This document shows positions 11,801 through 23,581 of a DNA stretch of 62,000 nt, one piece after another (position 1 is the first letter of the stretch; every line of letters begins with the position of its first letter). Source of the stretch: Zygnema cylindricum (lineage: Eukaryota; Streptophyta; Zygnematophyceae; Zygnematales; Zygnemataceae); NCBI GenBank assembly GCA_037447655.1, contig JBBHKE010003397.1, positions 1 through 62,000 of the forward strand, in the 5' to 3' direction. Under the pieces are notes generated by a model, which was not told where the DNA came from, did not search any database, and saw only the letters and a list, made by a program, of their open reading frames with translations. The translations under genes were made by a program, and so were the position numbers.

Positions 11801-13138
11801 TGCATTTTTTTTGGAAGAAAAGAAGGGAAAAAGAAAGAAAGAATGAAAAACTGAACAGAGTATGCATAAAAGGCTACGTGGTTCAAATCGAAGCTTAAAT
11901 TTCTTCACTTTCCACTTAATGAATTCTCTGAAGTCTATTTTGCCTTTCTTTTTTTTCTATCGAAATCCGTATCCGTAACATACTACCTATCTTTTTGGCA
12001 TTTCCTTTTTTTTTGGACCGTTTTCTTTTTCAATGCTTCTTTTTCAATGTTTCTTTTTTAATGCTTTGTTTACAGCCTTTTTTCTGTTCTTATGTCGCTG
12101 CTGATGTTGTTGTTATTGTTGTTTTTTTTATTTTTCTTTCTTTTTGTGAACGAAACAGATGGACGAACTGATAAATCATGCTCAGAACACAAAGGGGGTC
12201 TTGGCGGCCCAAAGATCCATTTTTGTCGATATGCAGGGAAGGTTGAAACTGTTGGGAGACAAATTTCCTGTCGTGCGAAATTTACTCGGTAAGGGTCCCT
12301 TGCTCCCTTTCCCTCTCCCTCTATCGGGATCAACATTATATTTATATATATATATATATATACATATGCATGTATATATATGTATATATGTATATATACA
12401 TATATATATACACACATAAATTGTTGAACATTTAACTAATCTCCTTTCTTTACGCTTTGTAAGGCCATATCGAATATCATCATATTGTCAAAAATCTCGA
12501 TAGCAACGTACGTTTTTTTTAGAAATTGCGATCATTTTCTATTTTTCCATGCCGGTTTGGAAAATCCTTTTGTGATGAAATATTTGCTTTTTCGACGCTA
12601 ATTTTGGTGTCCCTGGACACTTTTACCAGGTTACTTTATCCAGAAAAGTAGCCTTTTGGGAATCCTTTTCCTAAAAAATTCTAGTTTATGCACACTAATT
12701 TTGGTGTCTCGAACATTTTTTCAGGTAGTATTGGTGGAAAAGGTTGAGAGATATTGCCATATCGACAGGTTATCCAGAAAAACAAACCTTTTGGGAAACC
12801 CTTTTCTCGTTTCACACTTTCACTTTATCCACACTAAATATGGTGTTTCACAGATTGTTTCAGGTAATATTCAGAGGAAAAGGTCGAGAGATACCATCAC
12901 TATTAAATGATTATTAAGAGAAGTAAACCATTTGGGAATTGAGAGATATTGTCGTATTAACGGGTTATTTAGAAAAGTAACCTTTTGGGAATCCTTTTTT
13001 CCACACTAATTCCAGTGTCATGGGCATTTTTCAGGTAGTATTCGGAGGAAGAGGTCGAGAGATACGATCATATTGACGGGCGTCACAGTCGCATGTTCTC
13101 TTTTCATAGTCATCTATTGGATCTCGAAAAACAAATGA
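5891..13138 (+). CDS. Golgi Qb-SNARE, GOS11/GOS12 (GOS28) family, complete, 6 exons
   Basis: GOS28-type SNAREs mediate vesicle fusion at the Golgi. Exons: 5891-6011, 8115-8347, 11010-11099, 11383-11445, 12159-12288 and 13035-13138. All junctions are GT-AG and in phase, giving 246 residues, close to plant GOS12. Landmarks in order are WEALRREARRTESDLEVKLS and SYGKLGA (exon 1), VELELQSLLSRL (exon 2), INSLREHAELLSSVRNDISE (exon 3), the SNARE helix LINHAQNTKGVLAAQRSIF with the probable zero-layer Gln in AAQRS (exon 5), GDKFPVVRNLLG, and then RRKRSRDTIILTG followed by a single C-terminal membrane anchor (VACSLFIVIYWISKNK). The start at 5891 fits the family length; an in-frame ATG at 5831 would add 20 residues. 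Introns 1 and 2 hold telomere-like and minisatellite DNA, and intron 5 holds copies of exon 6. Confidence 0.95.
6020..6055 (+). repeat. Telomere-like CCCTAA motifs, SNARE intron 1
   Basis: Several AACCCTAA words lie just after the exon 1 donor. They are interstitial telomere-like or telo-box motifs and are too degenerate and short to be a telomere. Confidence 0.55.
6850..7065 (+). repeat. Degenerate ATCATATGCAATT tandem repeat, SNARE intron 1
   Basis: The words ATCATATGCAATT and TTACCAACAATGA alternate about eight times with a period of roughly 29-37 bp. The array is intronic and noncoding. Confidence 0.6.
7297..7352 (+). repeat. TTTTTTAGGG tandem repeat, SNARE intron 1
   Basis: About five units of GGGTTTTTTA, a variant of the plant TTTAGGG telomere repeat. 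A second cluster lies at 8695-8742 inside the intron 2 minisatellite, and CCCTAAACC words occur at 7880-7940. Confidence 0.7.
8916..9277. mobile_element. hAT-like MITE with 8-bp target duplication
   Basis: A 362-bp element with terminal inverted repeats TAGTGTTGGGTATCG and CGATACCCAACACTA. It is flanked by the exact 8-bp duplication CTATTTTC (8908-8915 and 9278-9285), which is itself minisatellite sequence. The interior is rich in CGATA/TATCG dyads and has no coding capacity. The 8-bp duplication and TAGTG ends fit the hAT superfamily. Confidence 0.85.
9660..10111. mobile_element. 5'-truncated hAT-like MITE
   Basis: The right end (CCGATACACAACACTA) and the interior match the element at 35852-36573 (shared CTGTTTAACTGAA, TTATTACGGACAGCGC, CGATAAACA). 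The first ~100 bp including the left inverted repeat are absent. CTATTTTC follows the right end, but no matching left duplication is present. Confidence 0.75.
12340..12415 (+). repeat. (TA)n/TATG microsatellite, SNARE intron 5
   Basis: An alternating TATATA run with CATA and TGTA interruptions. It is noncoding. Confidence 0.8.
12590..13034 (+). repeat. Tandem copies of the exon 6 acceptor and exon 6 start, SNARE intron 5
   Basis: The segment CACACTAATTTTGGTGT, then a T-run, TTTCAG and GTAGTATTCGGAGGAAGAGG precedes the true exon 6 at 13035. Related copies have their AG at 12724 and 12863, a more decayed copy lies around 12594-12680, and a partial tail copy lies at about 12940-13000. Each is followed by GAGAGATA and then a TTTTGGGAATCC-like block. 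The copy starting at 12864 keeps the exon frame for 14 codons. Confidence 0.88.
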
Positions 13139-14898
13139 AAACAAAAAAAAAGAAACAAAAAAAAGGGAAACAAAAAACGGGAAACAAAGAAAAAGAGAGA
13201 CAAAAAAAAGAGAATTAAAAAAAAAGAGTGACGAAAAAAAGGAAAGACGAACAAACTCCACAAAAAAAAAAGTTCCTTAATTTTTTTCCGAAGGAATCCA
13301 TGTAGAGAAGAATGGAAAATGGAGTTTTTCCTCTTTACTGTTTTTTGCACAATAGCAAAGAAAAACTCTCTCTCCCTTGTAATTTAGTGTGGATCTGGGT
13401 CCTATTTCTCAAAAGTCAATGTTTTTCATATCTCAAAAATTATTTTTTTTGTCTCATTTCTCAAAAATTAATGTTTTTATTTCATTTCTTAAAAATTAAT
13501 GTTTGTTTCGTTTTTCAAAAAATAATGTTTTTCGGGTTTAATTGGCATATATATATATGGTAATATATGTATGTGCCCTCCCTCCCTCCCAATATGCCTT
13601 TCTTCCCAATCTACCCTCCCTCCCTCCCTCTATCCCTCCCTCCCTATCTGCCCTCCCAATCTACCCTCCCTCCCTCCCTCCCAATCTGCCCTCCCGTCAA
13701 GTTTTCTTTCACCTTCCGAAAAGAAGATCAAGTCCAACCCACGGTTGGAAAATGGCCTAGATTGAGAATGTGGTGGAAACATATACGACACGAGACATTT
13801 AATTGTGTTTACTTGAGCGATTGGAACTCAAACCTTTTCGTATATCATTTTTTCTTGCCATTGTGTGAATCTTTTGAAAGATTCTCCTTGTTTGTCAGTA
13901 TTTTGCCTACGAACGCAAGATACGTTGAGGGTCGTTGAGATACAAAATGATAGAAGAAAAAGATGGAAAAGTCATATAAAGCATTGCAAAAATTGTCACA
14001 AAAATAGTATAAATGTAAATAGTATAAATGTATCAAATTGGTTACAAATCAGGTGTTCAAAATGGTGAGCTTAAAGCGCTCATCGCCTCTTGAAGAGTAC
14101 AAATAAAAAATCTTGAATGTAATGAAAAATTGGGTGGCAGATCTTAGGAACACCATGCAATGAACTTACGATCATTTTGCAAAATACATAATTAATCAAC
14201 AAAATGTAGATAAGAATCATGAAATTTGTGTAATTATTTCCCATTTTTCCGGAATTTTTGTCAACAAAAGAAATCACAGGCTTCTCTTATTTAAATTACA
14301 GTTATATTTTTAGCAGAATGTGGGGACAAATTATTCAGCAGCAATCAACACCTTCCTTCCTAGGTTCAAGAAGTCTTCAAATGTATTTTAATTACAAAAG
14401 CAAAGAAAAAAAAATCAAAAATCGTCTGTCAGAATCATCTCCTAATTTCTTACTGTTCGTTGTGTGGATAGTGGCAAGAAAAAAGGGAAAGCATAGAGAA
14501 GTAACAGGTATCTAGGGAAAATAAAAAAACATAAATTAACTTCATGTACCATGTTTTGTATTGAGAAGTCATATAAAAAGAAATTTTACAAAATACAATC
14601 GTTCAAATCTCAAAAAATTCTCGCCTAGCTTACAAATAAGCTTCTTTACCTATAAATTACAGCGACATAGAGATACCCAAATCTCACTATTTTCTAGCTG
14701 ACATAAGCTATATTTACAATTGAAACATTGCACATACGACGAACCAAAATTTATAACGTTACAGCTATTAACAAACATAAAAATTCATACTTAGATAAAG
14801 TCGTTTACGTAAAATTCACTATTACCAATACTATTTCAAATGGGACTTTGTAAATAATTAATAAAATGCAACTAAAAAAAAAAACTGAAATAAAAACA
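13139..14898. other. Intergenic, no supported gene
   Basis: This stretch follows the SNARE stop codon. It holds purine-rich A/G sequence (13140-13260), TTTCTCAAAAATTAATG repeats (13405-13530) and a CCCTCCCT pyrimidine-rich stretch (13575-13700). Open frames here are low-complexity or short. Confidence 0.6.
13575..13700 (+). repeat. CCCT-rich tandem tract with CCAATCTACC spacers
   Basis: CCCTCCCTCC blocks alternate with CAATCTACCC or CAATCTGCCC units. It looks like a degenerate minisatellite. Confidence 0.75.
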
Positions 14899-15683
14899 CT
14901 ACATGTTGAACACTTTCGAACCATTCTTGTTTCTCTTTTTCACGTCGACAACAGAACACGAAAATTCTGATTTTCCCCGTTTGTACCCACACAAAGGACT
15001 TTTTATAAATCGCCCCCCTGATCGCAAACATTTCGTGCAAAAATTTCCTCCTGCAAGGCCGACCAGAAGAAAGTTAAATAAGGTTTTTTTCGGAGCTGCC
15101 CGGAAAAGGATATCGACTCCGATTTTGCTACACCTGGCAGCAATCGCGTCTTCCAGATGAAAGCCTTTGACCTCCATAAATTCAGAATTCACCTGCTTGT
15201 TTAGAAAAAAAAAACACGAATTAAAGCAATATTAATTTGGTGGGCTTCACAGAAAAAAAAACTATTTGAACGAAGTGGTACAATGGTTTGTTTTCAATTT
15301 AAACACCCTGCCGATTCAATAGTCATGTCTGGATTTGCTTAAAAAATGAATAAACAGGGTAATAAAAGTTGAGCTCCAAATCTATGCATGATTCTGTTTA
15401 ACTGAAACTAAAACTGTGAGCTTAGAGCATATTTCTTAAGCTACATAATGTCACATTAACAATCTTTCAATTTTTTCCGTCGGATTTTTGAACGAGGAAA
15501 GCAATGTTACCCTATTCCTAAAAATGAAAAAACATTCTAAGAATGTGATATATGCCACATCATAATTTGTTATTTTTATTCAAGTTCGTTTACAGAACTT
15601 ACATTTGCCTTCGCCGTGAGTTCATAATTTTTTTGAGAAACAGCGATTGACTTCTTCTTGTACGTCGAATTCACATATTGCAT
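14899..15683 (-). CDS. Unrecognised small two-exon candidate gene
   Basis: I do not recognise this protein. Exon 1 would be 15683-15603 (27 codons from ATG, ending GCAAAT|GTAAGT). Exon 2 would be 15192-14899 (acceptor AAGCAG|GTGAAT, 97 codons, then stop). Both are phase 0 and give 124 residues. The predicted product is basic and Cys-containing (GGNFCTKCLRSGG, FIKSPLCGYKRG), with a short hydrophobic stretch LFNFLLVGLAGG. Clean splice signals and matching phase are the only support. The frame may be chance, and an ORF of this size is not rare in this window. Confidence 0.3.
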
Positions 15684-15864
15684 CACATTTTCCTAGTGGG
15701 CATCTGTAAATTATTAATACAGGAAAGAAACTTAATGTTAACATTAATAAAAATAAAGAAAAATGAAGAAGGGATACGAGTATAATCCCTAGAAAAATTG
15801 AGAAAATTTGAGAGCTTCCAATGGAGATTGGACACCAAACTAACAAAAGAACGGTAAGTATTAA

Positions 15865-16045
15865 TTTTAGGGTGAAAAGAAGGTGAAGGAAGGGAGGTAA
15901 ATAAGGTAAAGGAAAGTTAAGTAAAAAATTTAGAATAAAAAGAAGGTGAAAGAATGGAGGGAAAAGAGTAAAAGAAAAGTAAGTTTAACTTTTAGGGTAA
16001 AAAGAAAGCAAAAAACAGAAAAGAAAAGTTAAAGGAAATAAAAGT
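15865..16045 (+). repeat. Purine-rich tandem repeat, about three ~62-bp units
   Basis: AAAAAGAAGGTGAAGGAA-like blocks recur at about 15875, 15935 and 16000, each preceded by TTTAGGGT or TTTAGAAT. It is noncoding. Confidence 0.5.
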
Positions 16046-16369
16046 ATGGTTCAAACAGGACTATGCAGGTTGCTTGTTTTTGTCGCCACTTTTTTTTTTT
16101 GGTGAGGTTTGTTTGTGTTTTTTAATTTTTTTACACGTCCCTTTTTGTTTGGGGGTCTCGATCGGTCACCTTGGAAAAAGTATATGTTGTTGTACCGGTG
16201 AAAAACGATGGTTTGGTACGGACGGATGTGAGTCATCGGCGCTAAATCATACGCCAATATGAATCACATCGCGACGTTTTTATTGACTTTAGTTGACGTC
16301 AAAGACGATTCACTTCCAAACAAAAGAAAAGGACATTCATTTTCTCATCTCATTCATCATCCATTTCTA

Positions 16370-16830
16370 GTGTGAATGCAACAAACCTGTATGCTGCAAT
16401 AAAGTCTTGTCCTGTTTTGGAGTGTAGTTCAATTTGACAATTTCCTTCAAACTTTTTGAAAAAATATTATTTGAACTTTTTTGAACCATGGTTTCAATCA
16501 TTATTAATAGTGCGATTTTTTCAATTTTTCCAATTGAAACATATAATTCATGACTTTTGAAAAAATACGCAAAAAAACTCGATGTACTTTTTGTCCGATA
16601 CTGAAAAGACAATTTACAGGGAAAATACAATATTTCCCGTAAAATGTACGTTTTTTTACGGAAATATACGGAATTTGAGGAAAAGATACGTCGTAGTTAT
16701 TGGTACTTTTTGTCCAGTAAACTGATCAGAATATCACGGAACTGGTACGTCATTTCATCGAAAAAGTACAAACATTTTCAAAAAGAGACGTTGAAAAATT
16801 TAGAATGAGACATTTTGGAAAGAGACGATT
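16370..16830 (-). repeat. Dispersed repeat family R, copy 1 (inverted)
   Basis: It is the reverse orientation of the repeat at about 30309-31290. Shared words include GTACATTTTACGGG, GGACAAAAAGTACATCG, ACCATGGTTTCAATC and TGTATGCTGCAATAAAG. There is no coding capacity. Boundaries are uncertain. Confidence 0.65.
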
Positions 16831-17302
16831 GTACTTCTTGTACAGCCATTGTACAACATGGCTTTTTGGTTGACACTTGTCAACTTGGGAGCCATCATTC
16901 CTCCTACCATCTTTTCCGGCGTCCAATGATGTGGCGCCACGTAGCACAACGCGCCGCTATTTCCGAAAGCCGTCAAAGACTCATTCGGGTTTAGCGGGGG
17001 CGACGTCGTCCGTCCAATCATGTATTTTACACGGTTAGATTCGCGTCCGCCGGCGCCGTTTGACTATAGATGTCGTTTCGTCAATTTTGGTGTGTTTAAG
17101 TTTAGGTGACGTTTGCTTAAATCTTTAATTAATCACCGAACCACAAAGGTCTATCGTTTTGTTAATTCGTAAAGGGTTACGCGCAGGTATATAAGTACTC
17201 GGTAAAGCCTAGGTTCAAATCGTGTATAGGGCAACATATTGGTAATCTATCTATGTGTCTGCCTATCTGCCTTTTTCTTCTAACTATGGCGGCAGCCATG
17301 GT

Positions 17303-17490
<188 letters not shown>

Positions 17491-17754
17491 AGTCTAAATT
17501 AAGAAGTGAATATTAAATATTTTTTTTCAACATAGACAAATACAGACCTAGGAATTACACAAATTTTAATAGGCAGTAGTGGTTGTGGATCAAAGTGGGT
17601 AAGTTAAAAACTACCTAGAGGCTTTTTCAATTCTGTAGTCCAATGGAGGACACAGAATTGCAACTTCTACTATATTGTACTTTAAATGTACAATTTTTGA
17701 CAACTACCTGAGCGCAACAAAAATTGTCTTTGCGATTAGCAATTCCTTTTTAAA

Positions 17755-18395
17755 TATTTATATATGTACCACACTCTATGTGCGCATCGACAGTTTCCTC
17801 ATCGACTGGTAATGGACATTTGTAAAGTCCAACAGGTTTTTGCGGACTGGCGTAGTGCAAAGTTTAACACTCGGCTAACATAAAAATCTTGTCAAAGTTT
17901 GTCTGTCTGAAACTATCCGACAGGCAATTTTTTGCAAATTTCCAACATTCTATGGCGCCTTCTTTCAAAAAAATTGAAGAAGACGTTTGTACAATTTTCA
18001 AACTTATCTCGCTCAAATAGTGTGACATTTCAACGTCTCTTTTCGAAAAATGTCCGTACATTTTTGATGAAATTACATACATGTTCCATGAAATTTTTGC
18101 TTAGTTTACTAAACAGAAAGTACTTATAACTGCGACGTATGTTTTTGTCAAATTCTATACGTTTTTGTAAAAAACCGTACATTTTACGGGAAATACTATA
18201 CTTTTCCTATAAATTGTCCGTTATACGTTTTTGTAAAAAACCGTACATTTTACGGGAAATACTATACTTTTCCTATAAATTGTCCGTTTAGTTTACCAGT
18301 ACATCGTGTTTTTTTTTTGTGATTTTTTCAAAAGTCACGAATTATAGGTAGAAATTGAAAAATTTGAAAAAATCACACTATTTGAACAACATCGG
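17755..18395 (+). repeat. Dispersed repeat family R, copy 2
   Basis: Shares CATCGACTGGTAATGGACA, AGACGTTTGTACAATTTTC, GTGACATTTCAACGTCTC and TTTACGGGAAATACTATAC with the other copies. It contains an apparently perfect 66-bp tandem duplication at about 18157-18288. Confidence 0.7.
18157..18288 (+). repeat. 66-bp tandem duplication
   Basis: Two adjacent copies begin ATACGTTTTTGTAAAAAACC (18157 and 18223) and end at TAAATTGTCCGTT. They look identical, so the duplication is recent. It is internal to family R copy 2. Confidence 0.88.
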
Positions 18396-18819
18396 TTTTG
18401 TGGGTTTGTGTTTAATACGGCGAGTAAAAATACACTATTTGTTTTGTTTTGTCTATTTCTGTCCAGTACGCATACTTTTTTTGCAAAGGTCTCAAAATTT
18501 CGATGTCCTTTCACGTCGACCGAACAGGAGGGTCAACGAAAAGACGCATCTCTTTCAACCATGTAACGGCAGAGGCAGGAAGGTGAAACTTCTACAATGT
18601 CACGGTGAAACATGCGATGTCACACGCGCTTACAAAAAATAATGTGTTTCATCACAAATTGTAGACGTTGACAGCCGTCACGGGCATTATCGACATACAT
18701 AATAGTAACACCTTTTAAAGTAACAATTTCGTTGTTACACATATGGACACCTTATATGTGCGCCGATCTGCGTCAAAAAACAAAGTAAGCTTGTTAAGTT
18801 TCAATTACATAGGGACATA

Positions 18820-19017
18820 CCCTTAATGTTTTTTACGTTCGTTAAAACACATTTTCTCCGCAAAGACATGTCGGATTGTGGATCTGACGGTTGGGGCTGA
18901 AAGGTAAGATTCTCGGCTTCTGATTGGTTGTTTAAAATAAAAATCGGACAAGCATGCACAGAGAAAAAATGTTTTAAGTGACGAAAAAATTATGATCACT
19001 TATAGCAATATAATGTG
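18820..19017. mobile_element. Decayed mariner-like MITE
   Basis: The interior matches the MITE at 5287-5503 (ACACATTTTCTCCGCAAAG, GGATCTGACGGTTGG, ATGTTTTAAGTGACGAAAAA). The ends are degraded but a TA lies at each side. Confidence 0.5.
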
Positions 19018-19019
19018 TA

Positions 19020-22000
19020 CTATACTTGTATGAACTGTGGACCTAAGCGTAGGGCACATTCCCATGTAACCAAAACTTAATATTGTAACTTTGCCTTTTA
19101 GTGAAGGTTCTCGGTACTACTTTCACAGCACTCCTATGTAAATAAATGAAATAGTTACTTAATATTGTGACGGAGGTGGACGTGGGTGTAATTTGTGACA
19201 GTTATAGATTACTGCAAAACTCGCGATATTGACGAGGTTTACAAAATTGTGATGGTTGTAGACGTCTAGCAACTGTACTTATGACATTGTAGATGATTAG
19301 GGTTTGTGACATTTTGACGTCACGCTCAAATTATGACAACGTCGACGTCATAAATTATAAAACTTTCCGCCATGGTTTCCCGATTTGGTTTTTTAATCCT
19401 TTATCATTCTACTTGCCATCAAAATACGCCCCAATATAGTGAAAATAAATATTTTCCAGAGATATTTCATTTGAAACCATTATTAATGTTTTTCATTGCA
19501 AGATCTTTGAGATAGACGCACTAATGGGAGAGGGAGAGAAAGAGAGGCGCTTTCACGGACTTCGCTTTTGCAAAATGGCGTCCGTTGGTCGATACCCCTC
19601 CAAGGCCTTTGTATGGAAAAAGCGCACATAAATAAGTTACACACAGGCTGGAAATATGCGGTGGATTTTTTTTGGTATTACGCGCACAAAACTTGTCAAA
19701 AAAATTTGACAAGTGCGACATCATACGTTAATTCGCTCACCTCGTAGAACGTATTTAAAATCACCTAGCAAAGTGATTTTATATAAAGTTTGAAGATGAG
19801 CTAGAAAGACGCGAAAGTGGGTCGAAACGCGCTAGACGACAAGCTGCAGTACATATAAAGTTTCAAGGTAATGCAACTTGTAAGGTGGTAATTTCGTTTT
19901 TTTGGTACGGTTGCGGATTTTCTTGTTGAGGGCTAAGTTATGGAGGAAAATGATAGAAATTACTATAACTTTAGTACATGGGAAAGCGCCCTTAGTGCGC
20001 ACTATTTCATTGGTATTGCTATTAGTGCTTATATTTGTTTACAACTTGAAACACCTTTTCGTTGCTTACACCTGTCGGTTTATATTCGACATGTCTTATC
20101 TACCGAAAATTGGATAAGTGTGCACAAAGAAATGACATTTTAGTGTGCACACAAAGTACACATATCAAAAGTTCCGCGTTTTTCCTCGTATACTTTTAGG
20201 TTACTACGCCTATTATTCATGTTGTGCGTATAATGCGAAACATGCGGAACTTTTGATCCATGTTTTAAACATGCTATGCCAAACTAAATCTTTTCGCTGC
20301 TGTCGATGTCAAATTATTGCTAATTTTGGCAAAATACATACAACTACAGTCTAGTACTTTACTCGCCCGTCAACAACGCCTTTGTCCATTTATTATTACT
20401 TTTAGGGCAACGCCAAACTTTAGTTAGGGTATTATTAAAAACAAATTTTACATCTATGTTTTTGTCAAACACAAACACTTATTATTTTATCTTCAAAATA
20501 AAATGTAATAATTCCCTATTTACGGGTACTTTTTTGTCACGCGTGGATAAAGTTAACTTTATTTCAAAACATGAGCTAGTCAGACCTTTATAACGCAAAA
20601 GAGGGTCGAAAAAAGAGAAAAATGAACAATAACAATAAAGAGGAGATGCAAATAGGCTTAGACAACAAATACAAAATTCAGCGCTAACCAAAACAGGTTA
20701 ACACATAAACTAATTAAAACTATTAAATATGACTACCCACGAAGAGAAAAAGCCCACAACCTTGCTGAACTAAAATGATAGATGTGGAGTGGATCCTTGG
20801 GTGGAGGATTAGGGAGGCCCCATCTTGTCATATACCACTGTCCTTCGTCGAAGGAAATTTGCAGCTTGCGCTCGTTAAAGGGCAGTTTATACACATTGAT
20901 GGTAAAAAGCAATGAGGAGGCTCGGTGGAAGCCACGTGCTTTCAAAGTTTTAACATGCGGGTAAGAAATGGTCAATAGACTTGACCAAAGTGTAAAAAAT
21001 TCCGTTACAACTGGAACAAACTAGTCCGTCGAGTCTCATTGAACGTAATCTCTTTCTATAAAAATCATTTTGCCTCGAGTTATTGATACCGGATGTAATG
21101 TCCCATAAGAATAAATGTACATCCATTCCAATGTGAGGATCGCATCACCGAGGGTTCTCCCAGACCCACGGTAAGTAAACCTAAGGATTCAAAAAATCTT
21201 TAAATTATGAGCATTCAAGAAGTATATGAGAAACCTCTCGCATAACAATGTACCCCTCTTCTGCACCAACGCAACAATAGCATCGTGCACAAAATCGTGA
21301 AACAATGATACATTCCCCTCCTTGAAAGCACCAGAGTAGATGAACTTATTCTTAATCAACAGGTTGGTTGTAAATAGAATGAGGACGCCCTTTAAAATAA
21401 AGGCGAAATATACCCAGGTGTATATGTAACGTCGACGTGGACTACTTAAACGTGAAACAATTGTTTACAAAATTGGTGTGACTTCGAACAATAAGAGAAC
21501 CTATATTTGGAACACAAACATGAATGAGGATGTGATTGAATAATTTGTCTCCTTTCAAATAGATTATTTGATTGAAAAATGTCAATCGCACTTATATCGG
21601 AACATACAAAAAAAAGTTTTTGTTTGTAATGAAATAAAAAACCGAATTTTGGGCGTAAATAATAAATAGTAATACATGAGCCGAAAGAAAAAACTTGTGA
21701 AATGGAAACAATATTTCCTCCAATTTAGCGATGACTTTACTAAAATATGGACATCGTAAAAACTAAAATAAGAGGTAATGTTACGCGCCATCGAAGCCCA
21801 AAGATCCAAATAGGCGTTAGGGCAACTCTAGTCGTGAGAACATGTTCGTCATAACAATAAAGTTCAGCAATTCCGCGGTAGACAGTTACACCGTTTAGTG
21901 AATCCTCAATATTCCATGATGTATGTGGCACAAAAAAATGGCGAGTGTCACAAAACGAAGTAGATCAACAAAAAACCATAAGTGGAAAAAATAGGTTATT

Positions 22001-23576
22001 CGAAATTAATAAAAATATATGCAGAGTAGGAGAAGACCATCGCGCGACAACCATCTAAAAAAACTACATCGAAGGAACTGCTACTGATTTTATATGAACT
22101 TCCAAAGGTTTCATTACTTGTTTTCTCCCTTTTTAACTATATGGTTATCAAATGGGTATTCAAAAGTGACGTGCGTTATGATCATTTCCACCAATATTTT
22201 TCAAATGTTTTCGATCGACTAACATTTTTTAGTGTCGCATGGTCAAAGTGCTCTAGCAGAAAAAACGAGTAAGCCACACTGGTTGAAATGTAAGATACAA
22301 CACATACGGGTTTTAGAGGTTCATAGCAGAGTAGGGAGTTTAAAAAGGAATTATAAAACGGTGATCTCTCGAAATTTGATGCTCTCGTTGACGATCCTCG
22401 TGTGAGAAGCGTAAAGATCTCGATCATATTTAACATGCCACACTAACTTCATCTTGGGGAGTTAAGAATAAGGCGCAAAGCAAGATTATATAAAAAAAAA
22501 GTTAAAATGTCTTTATAATGATGTTTGCCTACCAAAAGATGGAGAAAAAACCTAAAGTAAACTCAGATAGGTCATTGATAATGATATTAAATGAAGAGAG
22601 GGGTTGTTATGTATCGTTGCCCAATATGTTTCGCATCTGCGTATAAAGGTCACGAACATAAATTTATTTGTTAATAGGGATTGTCTGCGAATTGGGTGAT
22701 TAAATGAAAGAAACACGTCTTTTGAGAAAGAACAAAGCAAAATTGTCGTAAAACTTATTTTGGCTTGTTTCGTCAAATTGGCGTTTGTAATATAAGTTTC
22801 CCAACAACACATACTAAACAATCTTAATACAAATACACTCATTTTTTTCTTACATTCGGATGTGAAGGAAAAAAAGGTTGATCGAAGGTTGGTAGGTGGA
22901 AACAACAACATTATTATAAGCCAATACGTTTGAGGAGACATAAGTGCAATATAAGAAAGGATTTAACATATATAGGTGACAAAAATGTGGAAGAAATGGG
23001 GTAATGATTTATTAGATGGGTAATGGTGGATGATAAAGTGATGGGTTTCAGGTTAAGTTTAGGATTACTCGGCGCAACAAAAGGCATAAGATTGAGGTAT
23101 AGATAATGGTAGAGGATGTTTTAATAAATTTGTTGTCAATGGCACATTTATAGGTGGATTTTGAATGTGAGAGGTGACGTGCGTGTTATCATTTGTGGAG
23201 CGTTTATGCGAAAAGGCTAGGGTTCATCTGTGGTTGGTTTAATAGACAACTCGAAAGTGTGGGACAACCTTGTCAGGGTAATACGTCGTCGCAACCGTGT
23301 CGTAGAGAACGGAAAAGGGGATCATGACATGCGTGGTTCTGAGAGGCCACAAAAAAATAAAAGGTTGAAAAGGAAAACAAATCAACAATAAAATATGTAA
23401 CCTCACCCGAAACAATGCCATTGCCTTTGGCAAAATCTGTTAAATGCGGTTATCCCACCTTAGTTTGGTTTCAACTCGCAAAAATACGGTTATGCAAAAA
23501 AAAACGGAAAACCTCTAATTGTTTTTTTTTTGTTTGTTCAATTTTGTATGTGTTATTCTGATTGTTGTATCTCGAT
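19020..23576. other. Intergenic, AT-rich, no recognised gene
   Basis: Several open frames of 60-129 codons occur, but none shows a family motif. The most protein-like is minus 20975-20733 (contains KLPFNERKLQISFDEGQWY); I cannot assign it and it has no supported neighbour exon. The stretch may hold decayed transposons. It ends at the copia insertion. Confidence 0.5.
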
Positions 23577-23581
23577 GGTTT

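Noticed and set aside
20733-20975. Minus-strand frame containing KLPFNERKLQISFDEGQWY
   Set aside because: It looks somewhat protein-like, but no family, start or partner exon could be supported.
22552-22941. 129-codon minus-strand frame
   Set aside because: Hydrophobic and Ser-rich composition, no recognisable motif and no neighbouring exon; probably chance in AT-rich DNA.
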